Shown: piece by piece, positions 10,737 to 24,194 of the stretch
Numbering within the stretch: the stretch's first letter is position 1
How the letters are laid out: every line of letters begins with the position of its first letter
Assembly: GCA_011316305.1 (NCBI GenBank)
Contig: SAUG01000030.1
Span: forward strand, 620,001-684,000
Direction: 5' to 3'
DNA: 64,000 nucleotides
DNA from: Rusavskia elegans
Lineage: Eukaryota; Ascomycota; Lecanoromycetes; Teloschistales; Teloschistaceae
Notes under the pieces: model-generated
The model's database searches: none
What the model was told of the DNA's origin: nothing
Seen by the model: the letters and a program-made list of their open reading frames with translations, nothing else
Made by a program: the position numbers and the translations under genes

Positions 10737-13700
10737 TATTAAATATTTATAATTTTTTATAATCGAAAAAAAACTAATAGACGGAAATCTATAGATAATA
10801 AAATTATAATTATATAGTAGAAACATTTTAACCGAATAAAAAATAAAATATTTAAATAGAAATAATTAACTACGTTATATACTTTATTTAACGAATACGT
10901 TTTTAATTTAAGAGATTTTATTATATATAAAATTAAATATTTATTTTTATATATAACGTTGATAATCTAAATATATATATATATATAGTTAATTATATAA
11001 TATAAAATATAATCAATATTTTATTTTTGAAAAGAATTTTTAGAAATAATATATTTTATTATTTAATTCTAAAATTCTAAAAGTTCGAATCTAATAAAAT
11101 AGTTATATATATCGGTTATATAACTTTTCGAATATATATTATCTATAGTTTTTTATAGATATTTCGATCGAGTTTTCCGATTTAAATTTTAAAAAATTCG
11201 AAAAATTTATTGGAAAAAAAAATTTTAAGTATTTTATATTATATATAAAACGAATCTAATTTTTCGGAATATTTTAATTCGTTTTAGAAAACTATCGGCT
11301 ATATGAAATTATATAAATTTTTCGGTTAAAAATTTTTAAATTTATTTTAAAATATTTTTCGATAAAATTACTATCGAAAAGGCTATTAGATTTTATAATG
11401 AAATTCGGCGAAAATTAATCTATTAATCGAATATATTATTTTTGATTCTACAAACAGAAATAATAATTAAAACGGTTAAATTAAACATTTATTTAATTTA
11501 TTTTAAATAAAACGTATCTATTTTTATATTTGGAAAATAGTATAATAGATAGCGTATATATATCTATTATTGAATAATGAATAATATAACTATAAACAAT
11601 AGATATCTACTTTCAATTTTTTAAAATTATCTAAATACTATCGGAATAGCGAAAGATTTTATTAAATTTCATTTAATTTTAAAATCGAAAGAATTTACTA
11701 TATTATAAAACGATTGCTAAACTTTTCGAATACTAAACGCGCTAGTAGCTGGAAATTCTAATAGAATAAAAACTTTATACGAAAAAGGTTTTCGTTTCTA
11801 TTAATTAGTTCTACTATCTAATAGATTTATTTCACGTATCTATCTACTATATAGTTCTTTAAATAGAGCCTAGACTTTATAATTCTAATTAATCCGAAGT
11901 ATCGAGACTATTTAATAGTAAAAATATGTCTAAAAGTAATAATAATACGTAATAATCTTCGCAATCTTCGCGAGTTTAAAAGATAATAATTAGATTCTTT
12001 CAATACTATTACCAATAATACGAATTAGAATAATACTATTAATGAAATCGATAAAATCGATAAACTATCTAATATTATCTAATAGTAGTAATAAAGATTT
12101 TAAAATGATCCGAGAACTAGCGATATTGTAAAAGATTATATCTAGTTTTTGAATTTATTAAATTAAATCTAAACACTTTTATAATAATTAAAAAAAATAC
12201 TAGAAATATAACTTTTATAAATAAAAATCCGTAAAATAAAATTCGAACGAGATCTTATTTATATAAAAATATCAAAACTTTATAAAATATCGTCGCCTTT
12301 ATAATAATAATAGATTTTTAAAAAGATCTAGAAAGAAAAAAGTTAAAATTTTATTAATTATAATTCGCTTTTTTTTTAAATTAACAACTACGAAAAATTT
12401 TTTATTAATAGGGATCCGAATATAATATTAATAATGCGAAGACTTTTTAGCTAATCAGTTAATAGTTATAAAGAAAAAACTATTATAGAAAATTTAAAAA
12501 AATAATTTAATATAATAAAATATATTATTAATTTAAAAACATTTTATAAATATTTAAAAAGTTGTATTAGTAATTTTATAATTCGGTAAATCGATTTCGA
12601 AAGTAAATTTAAAGATATAAGATATAAAAATTAATAAACCGTTTCGAAATTTAATAAATATCTTTTTATCTATAAAAGGAATTTAATATTTTATTAAATT
12701 AAAAAATACGAATATATAATCTAAAAACTAACGTTTAAAAATCTATCTAAAATAAAACTTTAAATTATAGTAATAAAATATATATTATAAATTATTAAAG
12801 CTTTTTTAAATAATATATTAATATTGAATATTTTCTATATATTATAAATCGATTTGAAATTAAATTAGAAAATAAATCGAAAGATAATAAATCGAATAGT
12901 AATAGCTAAATTTATAGCGAAAACAATAGTAATAATAATCGAAACGAAAAAAATTAAAGTAGAAATAATCGAAATAATAAAAATAGAAAAAAGAGAATTA
13001 TAATATAAAAAACGACAGAAATCCGAATATAATCTAGATCGATATTTTAATATCGTTTAAAATTATATAGAAAGACGTTATTTATTACGCTTATAATTAA
13101 AAAAATTTAAATCGAATAATTTTGTTTATTTTAAATACGCCGAAAGTTAAAATATCCGAAATAAAAGTGTATAATTAGAGAATTAAATAAATTTAAATTA
13201 TAAATAAACTAATTCATTTTATATACTATCGAAAATATCTTTTTCTTTCAAATCTAAATACTATAAATAGTATTATAACAAATATTTTTTAGAAAATTCG
13301 ATATAAAATATAATATTGGAATACGATTAAAAAATCGATTATATATAAAAATTTTATATAGAGAAATTATATAATAGATTGCTTCGATCGTACCGTATCG
13401 ATCGAATTAATTTAAATTAATGAAATTAACTAGATTACGATTTTTCTAATAAAATTTTAGACTAAATTTAATTTTTTCGAAAATCCTAAATTTAAATTTT
13501 CGGTCAAATATTTGAATTTTAATAATTATATAAAATGATCGGTAGATTCTTTTAATATTAAATCGTAAAAGATAAAAATCAAAATTCGAATGATTTAACC
13601 GTATATATAATCGAATTTTTCTTTAATTAATTTTCGAAATTCGATATTATCTATAACTAGAATTTTAATCTATTTCGAAAACAGTTTGTTAATTTTTATA

Positions 13701-13917
13701 AAATCGATAGTATAGCGTAGAGTATCGTCGAGTTACGTTTCGATATATAAATAATACTTTTTAGTATTTTTAGAAATCGTATCGATCGTTTTTTTAACTT
13801 TTTTTATTTTACTTCGATTCGTTTATATAATTTCTTCTAGATATATAAAAATAAATTAAATATATTTGAATAAAATATTTTTATTGAATTGAATCACTTT
13901 TATAAATTTAATATTAT
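10737..13917. repeat. RIP-degraded transposon relics, no identifiable gene
   Basis: AT-rich, stop-ridden sequence. 10,737-11,682 continues the element split by the LTR insertion, and 11,683-11,909 is its inverted arm. 11,910-13,917 has scattered CpG-containing codons and short open stretches that suggest a ruined coding region, but no family could be recognised by eye. Confidence 0.5.
11683..11909 (-). repeat. Right arm of long terminal-inverted-repeat pair
   Basis: Inverted copy of 8,475-8,704. The arm ends at cgagact, after which similarity stops. Confidence 0.6.
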
Positions 13918-13925
13918 AATATTTG

Positions 13926-14310
13926 TAGACTGGCCGTTTCGGGTCGGGTTTCCGTCGAACCGTCGGGTATCCGACCCGATTTTAATAATCCGACCCGGAC
14001 CCGATCCGAGTTTTAGCGGGTCGAATCCGGGTCGGATTATTTAGCAACCCGACCCGGATCCGACCCGATTATTTAATATATTTAATATATTTGATATATT
14101 ATTATTTTAATTTTTTAATAAAAGTAATATATCGAGGTAATATATTTAGTTTTACTACGGACTTTCTAGCTAGCGTGGTTAATTAATTAGAATTTTTTTA
14201 GTAAATTCGTATAAAGTTATACTAGCTTTATACTTTTATACTAAGGCTTGTCGTTTTTTCGGGTCGGGTCGAGTTATATTTTCGTCTAACCCGATCCGAC
14301 GGCCAGTCTA
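13926..14310. mobile_element. hAT-like MITE copy a, 385 bp, 8-bp TSD
   Basis: Ends are perfect inverted repeats tagactggccg / cggccagtcta. An identical 8-bp direct repeat aatatttg flanks it at 13,918-13,925 and 14,311-14,318. Subterminal DNA is packed with inverted GGGTCGGGT/ACCCGACCC motifs; the middle is AT-rich with a conserved agctagcgtggttaatta segment. There is no coding capacity. An 8-bp duplication points to the hAT superfamily; the termini alone do not prove it. Confidence 0.88.
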
Positions 14311-14318
14311 AATATTTG

Positions 14319-14949
14319 GTTTTATTTCTATATCGCAATTTCTTTTATTAATTTAAATTAGTTATATATATTTTAGAAATTTATAATATATCGATTTTCT
14401 AATCGCTTTATCTTTGGTTTTTAGAATATTACTTCTAGCTATAGATCATCTAATTTACGCTACAATGATTGCTATAGTAAATAGAAATACGATTGAAAAT
14501 AATCGAAAAGAAACTATTAAATTATTTTTAAATTTATTCTAAATGTTTTTATCTATAGTTTTATTATTACGAATAGAATATATAATAAATCTACTAGTTT
14601 TATATTCTAATCTCGCTATAATATTTTACGTTATCGATATTGAAAATCAAATACTAATTAAATATAATACTATTAATCCTTTGTAAAGCTTCTATCCGAG
14701 GTTATAATTGAATTATTATATATATACGTTTTATTACCGTAGTTTTTATACGGCAATAATAGTTATTATTTATATAGCAAAGAATTTTCGTAGTTAAAAG
14801 TTAACTAAGGTTTACAGCGTAGTTAATCGTTTTTATTCTATTATCTTCTCTATTTAATTACTATTCCTCCCCTATCTAGAATTCTTTTATACTACTTCGA
14901 AATACGTACGATTATAAGCTACTAATATAGCCTCTAGGACTACCTACTA
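14319..14949. repeat. AT-rich degraded sequence grading into a higher-GC island
   Basis: 14,319-14,830 is RIP-type AT-rich DNA without recognisable features. From about 14,830 the composition rises into the pseudogene island described at 14,950-15,300. Confidence 0.4.
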
Positions 14950-15300
14950 GGCGGTAATACTATCTTTTATCCTCGTTACTTCGTCCTCGTCTACAGTCGT
15001 ACCCGAATCCAGACGGCCTGCTAACCTATCTAGATACTCGACGACTGCTAGCTTAACTACTAGCTTAATAGCCAGCTTAGATTCCTGCTCGAATTCTAGT
15101 AGGATAAAGGCTCCTACTAGAAGTTTAATACGGTCGCTAAAGCTATATAGCTCCGGCGGATTCGAAATACGAGGCTTTAGTATTATATTTAGAACTACCG
15201 GATCCTAGGATTCGAAGTCCGTTATAGTAGGCGGACTAGCGAGGACTCGGTCGACGTAATCGAGTAGCTCGAATTCGGCGGTTTTAAGCTCTATTTCTTT
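14950..15300 (-). pseudogene. RIP-killed coding relic, unknown product
   Basis: Read on the minus strand from 15,300 to 14,950, one frame gives about 115 codons with a single internal TAG, in the context TTC GAA TCC TAG GAT. Two adjacent TAG codons follow, and the frame upstream of 15,300 contains TAG/TAA/TGA repeatedly. All such stops are one C-to-T or G-to-A step from Gln or Trp codons, as RIP produces. The readable protein is acidic and leucine-rich, including LLEFEQESKLAIKL and VVEYLDRLAGRLDSG. I do not recognise a domain; a transposon gag-like protein is one possibility. Confidence 0.55.
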
Positions 15301-18300
15301 AAATTAGAAAGATATAATCGTAGTTATCTAGTATTAATAGAGGTTCTATATATATCAGCCTATAGCCTAGGCTATTACGGAAGATACGTACGTCAGATAC
15401 GATAGTATAAGTTAAATTAGTCCGTAGTAATTACAGGTACTAGTAAAAGAAGACGAAAAAGAAGCGACTATAAGATATATATATATATGAAAATTCTGCT
15501 ATATTATATTTTAAATAAACTATAGAAGTTTATATTATAAACGTATTATAAAATAGATTAGAGTTAATTTTATATAATTCTTTAGTTTAAATTAATTAGA
15601 CTAGGATACTAGTTTTTATACCGTATATCTAACGCTAGCGTACTATTATTAAAATGAATTGCTTACGGAACCGACGGTTGACCGGGTACTAAAAAAATAA
15701 ATAAAATAATAATACTATTAAATTAAATATATATTCGGTTTAAAATTATTGATTATATAAAAATCGAATCTATATAGTTTAAATATATTCAATTTAATAT
15801 ATAGATATATTGAAATAAAATAATAATAGTCGAATCGATTTTTATATAAAAAAAATATTAGAAAAATTTAAATAAAATTTGTTTGATAAACGTTTATATC
15901 GTTTCTTCTATCGTTATTAAAATTCTAGAAGTAAAAAAAGTATATATTAGATTTATAAAAGTGTTTTTAAAAAGTAGAAAATAAGTTATTTTAAAAATAT
16001 ATTTAATAATAAATTTAATTATAGACGAAACCTTTTTAATACTAAAAATAATTTTAAAATTCCTTTTTTTTAATCGATTTTTAAAGTAGAATTCTAACGA
16101 GTCTGGAGCTATATAGAGTCGATTTTAAACTACGAAACGAGATACGAATAAATAGATTATTTCTATTCGATATAGCGACGAGTAAATTATATATATTGAA
16201 AAACGATTAATATAATTTGATAACGAAAACGATATATTTGAAATCGAAAACAAATATTTAGTATATTATAAAATGATTTATTATATTTCGTTGATATACT
16301 ATTAAAAGTATTAGTATTATATATTGTATTATTTCAATAAAATTATCATTCGATCGTATTTAATAATAATCAATTTAATATTATTTTATAGTTATTTAAA
16401 ATAGTAGATTTTTCCGGATATATCGAAATTAATTTTAAATTAATATATATTACGTAATAGAGATTTTATATACGTAGAACTTCTATATTTTTAAAGAAAA
16501 TCGATAATAAGAAAATTAATAATCGATTATATATAATAAAATCGAAAGAAACTAATCGTAATTCGATTAAATATAATTAGACTGACCGTCGGATCGGATT
16601 TCGAATCCAAGTTAACTAATCCGATTCGATTCGAATCGAATTATAATTAAATCTAATCTAATTCTAATCGAATCGGATTTTTCTACGGTTCGATCCGACT
16701 CGAATCTAGATCGAAGTCGGATATCCGGATTTATTCCGCTAAAACGTTAAAATGAAATATAAAAATATAATTCTACTATTAAAATATAATTTTTTTCTAT
16801 ATTATTTTGTTTATAAATTCCTATTTTTTTCTAATAATATACTAAAAACTTTAGGTATTTTTAATAATAATATATACTATTTATTATTATCTATCAAATA
16901 GTTAATACTATTCGTATTATTATTTAATATCTATATAATTGTATTATCTTTTTATATTACTATTATAGAAACGTAATATAAATTATCTAATATAAATATC
17001 GATTCTCGCCTTTTTATTTTCCAAACTATTATATCTAGCGAAAGATTTTCTAATTTCTATTAGATTTCCGTTAAATAATATCTATTTTAGTTAATTTGCA
17101 AACCAACTTTTAAACCGATCTATAAACGGAATTCTAGTTAAATTTAATCGTTTATATAGAAATTAATAAAAGATTATTAAAGATATAGTAAATAAAATTC
17201 GAACCGACTATTTAAAACTAGTATTTCGAGAAAATAATAAATTTATTTAATAGAATGTAGATTACTATTAAAATTTCTAATAAAAGTAATCTAGTATTTC
17301 TATCGCTATAGATATTAAAAATAGAATTCGAAAGAAAATAACCGATTTTCTATAGACGAAAGAGGTTTTAGTATAAAAACAGTCGTTCTAGTAGAATAAA
17401 TTCTACTAGATAGTTTTAAAAATAGATAGTCTATATAAATTAATATACAAATACTATTCTAAAAATTTTAACTATTTTATAATCTCTAGTTCTTTAAAAA
17501 TATCTACTATAAAAAATAATCCTTCGATTAATAATTATTATAGATTTAAACGACGTAATTTATAATCTAATATTAAAATACTATTTATTTACTTAAATAG
17601 TAAATAGTAACAGAAAATGATAATATAAAGTTTATTTATTTAATAATAGAAGGAAAGCTATATTATACTAGATTTTATTTTTGACTAAAATATTTAGAAT
17701 AAATATTTATATATGATTTTCTTAGATCTAAATCTACCAGTCCGGACTATCGAAAATACGAATTTTAGAAAACTATTATAAATACTTCGTCTAGATATAT
17801 AGCTAATTAGGCGTATATAATTTATAATAATAATTTTTAACGAATATATAACTATCCGCGATAGAATTAAATCTAATTTAAAAAATATAGAACGTATTCT
17901 ATTTATATTAGATATCTAATTAAATCTATAAAAGATCGCGTCTTTAGAAATACTCGTATACTAGATTAATATATTACTTTAATTTTAGAAACGTCTATTT
18001 AAATTTATATCTCTATTTATAAATTACTCCGACTATTTATAATATTAAAAGCTATTAACGTTTCTAGAATATTTCTAGTTTAAAGTAAATAATAGTTTTT
18101 AGATTTTATTATAGATAATATTAGCTCTAATTCTATATTAAAAAAATATTTTAAAAAAACTTTTAATCGATTATAAAATTCGCTATTTTATATAGTTTAT
18201 ATAGTTAATTTAATAGTCTAAAATTTTATTAAAACTATTAGATTATAAATTTTAGACGATGACTTTATCTATTAGCTAGATTATAAATAAATTACGGCTA

Positions 18301-19308
18301 TTAGTATCGGCTAATTAAATATATTAAAAAAATAAAATAATAGAAATAATATAATTTAAATAATATTTATATTTATAATATTTTTAAACTCGCGCTATTA
18401 TAATCTATTCCGATATTACTTTTTAATATAAATTTCGTTTTAAAGAATTTTAAAATAGAACCGATTCTAATTTTCGTACTAGAAATTTTATTCAAAATAT
18501 TTATATTTAATAGAATTCGATTTATTTTATAATTCGTAGAATATATCTATTTCGTTAAACTATTAATAAATTCCTCGAAGAGAATTTATAAAATCTATAA
18601 ATAGAAAAAATTACTTTTAATATAGATAAATAGTAATCTCTTTTCTTTATAGATAATATACTATAGTCATTCTATAAAATTGCTTTAATAGTTTTATAAA
18701 CTACCGGCGTTAGAATTTATCTAATAAACCGATTTTATAATACGTTTTACGGTTATTTTACTTAAATATAAAAAATTTTAAAAGCTTTAAATTTTTTTTA
18801 AAAAGCGATAATATTAATAGTTTACGAAAAAGCTTTTACTGGATTTATTAAACAATATTTTAGTACTAAAAATAAAGAAAAACTAATATATAACCTTACG
18901 AATATTTTTAATTCTATAGTAAAACTTAATTTTTATCGAAAATAAAATACTATTGAATAGAAGAAAAATATAGAAAAATATTCGGAGTATATAGATAAAT
19001 ATCGGAAATTCGGAATAAATTTAAAATATATATTGATAAATACTATAAAGTTTCCTTTATTCTACTAGAATATACAATTCGTTATAAAATAGTAAATAAA
19101 GTAATATATAAATATAATATATTATAACTATACTAACCAGTTAATAGTCTGCTATATTTATTTTACATAGTTTTTTTCGATAGTTCTAGCGTTTTCGAAT
19201 ATCTATTTTCGAAGCTAATCGTTATATTTATATTAATATTATCGAAAAAAATCTAAACTAAATATTTTAAAAAGATTATACTTTGAATTTTCTAAAATTA
19301 ATATAGAT
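15301..19308. repeat. RIP-degraded transposon relics with a truncated MITE end
   Basis: Mostly AT-rich and stop-ridden. A left MITE end (tagactgaccgtcgg) starts at 16,578 with about 165 bp of the family's CG-rich subterminal DNA but no matching right end nearby. 17,000-19,200 contains several short semi-open stretches that look like a ruined polymerase-type gene, but no motif was clear enough to name it. Confidence 0.5.
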
Positions 19309-19707
19309 TAGATTGGCCGTCGGATCGAATTTCGAATTTAGATTAATTAATCCGATCCGATTCGAATCGAATTAGGAAATTCTACGATTCGATCCGATTC
19401 GTTAAAACGTCAAATTTTAATAAAAATATATACTTCTAATATAATTATTATATCTATTCATTTAAAAAAAATCTAAATAATTAATTACGTTAGCTAAAAA
19501 TAATTTAGTAAATATATATATATTAGTATAATAAAATATCTATTATAAATATTTTATAATATAAAATATATAATTTTATTCTATATATAGAAAGTTTAAC
19601 GGGTCGAATCGGATTATAATCGGATATCCGAATTCGATCCGACCCGCTAAAATTCGGATCGGATATCCGACGGTTCGACGGAAATCCGATTCGAAATAAC
19701 CAATCTA
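19309..19707. mobile_element. hAT-like MITE copy b, 399 bp, 8-bp TSD
   Basis: Ends tagattggccg and ataaccaatcta are the family termini with RIP-type transitions. An identical 8-bp direct repeat atatagat flanks it at 19,301-19,308 and 19,708-19,715. The interior shares the attaattacgttagcta segment with copies a and c. Confidence 0.87.
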
Positions 19708-21644
19708 ATATAGATAGCTCGCGATATTTTTTTCTATTTAATATTTTCGATCGAAATTAAACGGACTTTTAGTCTCGCTAGAAAAATTTATCGATAAAAT
19801 CGAGTTTAAATAATTTTATAGTATATAGAACGGACGATAATAATTAAATATTATAACTATATTATAGATTTAAATACCGACGAAATATTAGAAAAACTAT
19901 AGAATATATTAAATCGAATAGAAATAGAAAATAGTATTATATTTCTAGAATAAAATCTATTTATAAAGAAATTGAAAAGTATATTAAATAGATTAAACTA
20001 ATATATTTTTTAATTAAAGTTGATATAATAATTGATATAGATAATATATTCTTTATAGATAATTATTTATTAATCGATAAAATAAATTAAATAGTTTAAT
20101 ATTTTTTTCTATATTTTTATTTTTATTTTTTTTCTATATTTTTATTATTATTCGTTTCTGTTTTTTTTTTCTATATATTTATCCTAACTATTAAAATTAA
20201 TACTTCTAGCAAAATTTTAAATATTTCTAAATTTAATATTATTTTATAAAAAAGAATATCTTTCTACTATCTTATTTTTTTTATTAATTTTAATAATATT
20301 ATCGCTATTTTTATCTTTTTTTTTTTTAGAAAAATTTAATATATTTATTAGCCGTATTCTCGCTATAATTAAATTTTTTCGTAAACGTTATCTATTTTTA
20401 TAAAAGATTTAAAATTCTAATAAACTAAAGTTTTTAGAAATCGTTATAATAGATTATTTATTATTAGATAAAATTAACGATTAAAGTAAAATATTTCGTT
20501 AAAATTATTTTATTCGAACTATTAATAGCGATATTAAATTTAAAAAAATAATAGAAAAAAAATATTTCTATATTAGATAGCTCTATTTATATTCGATTTA
20601 TTATTTTAATATATAATTTTATTTTTTTTCTATTTTATTTATTTAATTATTTTTATTTTTTTTATATTTTCTATAAAAGTTTTAATATATATATCGTTTT
20701 CGTAATATAATACTATATATAGATTAGTATATAGTATAGTATAGAATACTTCATTATATTACTATCGATATTTTTTTAATTTTATAATTTATTTTCTATT
20801 TTCTAACGTTTTATTTAAATACGATTCTCGTTTTTATATCTATATTTTTTTAAGAAACCTATTTTTTTAAATTTTTTAAAGTATTTATATCTTTTTAATA
20901 TAGTTCGTATTCTTTTTTTTATAGAATTTATATTCGATATCGGACTATTTTTATCGCGTTTATAGTTTAAAATTAATTCGGATTTTATAAATAGTAATTC
21001 TAATTTAGATATAATAGATAGTATTGAAAATTATATAGTAGAACAATATAATTAGTAGCTATAAAATTATTTAAAGATATTATATATTATAGTAGTAAAA
21101 TACGCTAGAAGTTTATAGAAATATATAGATTCGTTTAAAGTTTTAATTATTTAACTATAGTATAGCCGACGATTATCTAAATTATTTTATTTTATTTTAA
21201 ACTTTCAATTTTTTTATAATTAACTACTATAATAAATTATTAATATATTATATACTTTATCGTATTATAATTTATCCTATTATTAATTTTTCGTTTCTTT
21301 TATTCGTCGTAGTATAAAATATAGTATATATAAATTTAAATAGAAATAATATATTAAAATAATAGATTGAATCGTAAAATAATATTAAAACTATTTTAGA
21401 TAAAAAATTAACTTTGATTTATAGAAATATAAATAAGATTCGAGGAAATAAAATTAAAAAAAATAAAGAAAAATCTTATAGTATTATATTATCGATAATA
21501 TTCTAAAATAATATATTCTAAAATAATATATTCTAAAATAATATATTCTAAATAGTCTAGTTAATAATCTATCGAAAAAAATATAAATAGAAATCTAAAA
21601 TCGTCGCTTTTCGAAAAATCTATAGATATTAAAAAAGCTTCGAA

Positions 21645-21978
21645 TAGATTGATCGTCGGATCGAATTTCGAACCCGAATTAGCTAATCCGATCCGACCCG
21701 ACCGAATTTCGGATTCTAAATCGTAATCCGATCCGATCCGCTAAAATCGCCAAATTCTAATATAAAAGTATAAAATTAATATAACTTTTATATAAATTTA
21801 CTAAAAATATTTTAATTAATTAACCACGTTAGTTAAAAAGATTCTAATTCGAGAAAATATATTATCTAAACGTATTATCTTTATTAAAATATTAAAATAA
21901 TCATATATTAAATATATTTTTTAATCGGATCGGATATCCGACGGTTCGACGGAAATCCGAACCGAATCGGCCAGTCTA
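21645..21978. mobile_element. hAT-like MITE copy c, 334 bp, with paralogous empty site
   Basis: Ends tagattgatcg and ggccagtcta. Flanks gcttcgaa (21,637-21,644) and acttcgaa (21,979-21,986) differ by one G/A transition. The corresponding unoccupied position in the left arm reads acttcgaa once, at 1,405-1,412. Confidence 0.87.
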
Positions 21979-23626
21979 ACTTCGAATTTTTTATTTTTAA
22001 AATATCTTTCGTTAGATATTTAAACTTTATTACGAAATCTTTACCGACGTCGCTGTTATATATATAAATAGAAAAATCTATAGAATATAGAAAATAGTAT
22101 TAATAATTTTATAAAATATAATAGAAAATTATATAGTTATTTTTATATAGAATAAATATATCATTTTACTATATTACTATATATATCTGATTATATTTTT
22201 ATTTTTTTAATTATTAACTAGCTATAATCTATTTAAAAAATATATTACTATTTAATATATAAACGTTTAGTTTAATAAAAAATGAATATAAAATCTAGAA
22301 ATATAATCGAAAATTAAATTATAACTAGTTATTTATAAATTTTAAAAGATTAATAAATTTAGAAAAGAAATAAATATCTATAAAATTATTTAAAAAAAGA
22401 TAATATTATTTATAAAATACCGGTATATATATTAATATTTATAGAATACTTTTATAAAAACAAGTATTAATAGTATATATTACTATATTATATATTTAGT
22501 AATTATTTTTTTATTTAACTATCGAATATAATTATATATCGGATCGGATTAGATTTTTAAAATCGATTTTTAAATTAAAATCTATAATTCGATTTAATCG
22601 TTTAATAGAATAAATCCGAATCGGATTACTAAAATCGGATCGAATATTCGACGGTTCGACGGAAATTCGATCCGAATTATCTAATTTATATATAGTAATA
22701 GATTTAAACGAATCGTAGATATTTAATAAAACTCGAACGATATAATACGATGTTAAAAAGATAAAATTCTATTAGAAATTAGATATTAGACTAACTATTT
22801 CGATATAGATTCCCGTCGGTATTTTAGAAATCCGACCCGAATTTTAGTAAATCGGTTCGATTTAATTTACTAAATGGTTCGGATCGATTTCTAATATTAA
22901 AACCGAAATTTAAATCGGATTATAAAATAGAAATTAATAAAAATCCGATTCAATCCGATTTATAATTATATAAGATAATTAAATATTACTATTTTTATAA
23001 ATAGTATAGAATAATAATATATTTTATTTAATATTAACTAATATTAGATTGATCGGTTCGGATCGGATTTCCGTCGAATCGTCGGATATTCGATCTAATT
23101 TTAGTAATCCGATCCGGATTTAATCTATTAAACGGTTAGATTAAATTATAAATTCTAATTCGATTTTTAAATCGGATTATAGATTTTAATTCGAAAATCT
23201 AATTTAAAAATCTAATTTAATTCGATTTATAATTGGATTTAATAGTGAAATATAAAAATAATTATAGATAATATAAAATAGTAATATATTTTAATTAATA
23301 CTAGTCAATATAAAAGTTATCGATAAATATTAGATTATATATCGATATTATATAAATAATATTATTTTTTTTTTTAAATAATTTTATAAATATATATCTT
23401 TTTTCTAAAATTTTTAATTTTTTAGAATTTATTATTAATTAGCTATCGTTATATTTCCGGCTATATTTTTAGATTTTATATTAATATTTTAATAAATTAG
23501 ACGTTTTTCTACTAAATAGTAATACGTTTAATATAAATTATATCTAGTTAATTATTTATAAAAATAAATACAGTCGGATATATATAATAATATAGTAAAA
23601 TAATATATTTATTTATTAGAAAAGTA

Positions 23627-24192
23627 CATCAGAGTTCTCGAAAAGTGGCTTTGGACGCCCAATAATTTTGGTAGGGATCCTGCGGGCTCGAACGGCCCCG
23701 GGGCGCCCCGGGCGCCCGAGGAATTATTAGAAGCGCTCCGGGCGCTCCGGGTTCCTCAAGGCTCCTAAACGGCTAATAATATTAGCCGCTGTCGAAAAGA
23801 AAAGTTTTTATAGAGCTACGCTAGCGGCGTCTACTCGCTAACGTTATATAGAACGAACGATCAACGTTAATTAATTCAAGAATTAAAAAACCTACGAAAC
23901 CGAGGATTTTTATACGCGTAAAATCTAGCGCCGCTACTAGCGCGTATATTATATCGCCTATAGAGATACTAGCTAGAATTTGCTATAGCTTTTATAGTAT
24001 ACTATATAAATATACTATATATACAGCTCTGGAGGCCCAGAGAACTACTAGAATAGCTAAAAGCGCCCCGGACGCCTCGCGCGCTCTACCAGAAGCCCGG
24101 GGCTCCTCCGGGCTAAATCAACAGCTCTAGGCGCCCAGAGCGCCCAAAGCTAGCCCGGGGTTCTTCGGGGCCCAAATTCGAAAACCTTGATA
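23627..24192. mobile_element. GC-rich TA-flanked transposon-like element, 566 bp
   Basis: A 566-bp island rich in GGGCGCCC-type motifs sits in AT-rich DNA between two TA dinucleotides (23,625-23,626 and 24,193-24,194). Terminal inverted repeats are catcagagttctcgaa and, from the other end, tatcaaggttttcgaa: 16 bp with four transition differences. The paralogous locus near 2,711-2,730 reads straight through with a single TA (2,721-2,722). TA duplication and short inverted ends suggest a non-autonomous Tc1/mariner-like element. No reading frame of note. The high GC content means it has escaped RIP or arrived afterwards. Confidence 0.82.
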
Positions 24193-24194
24193 TA

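Noticed and set aside
17000..19200. A nameable reverse transcriptase gene
   Set aside because: Some stretches hint at a ruined polymerase, but no catalytic motif could be read without heavy correction for RIP.
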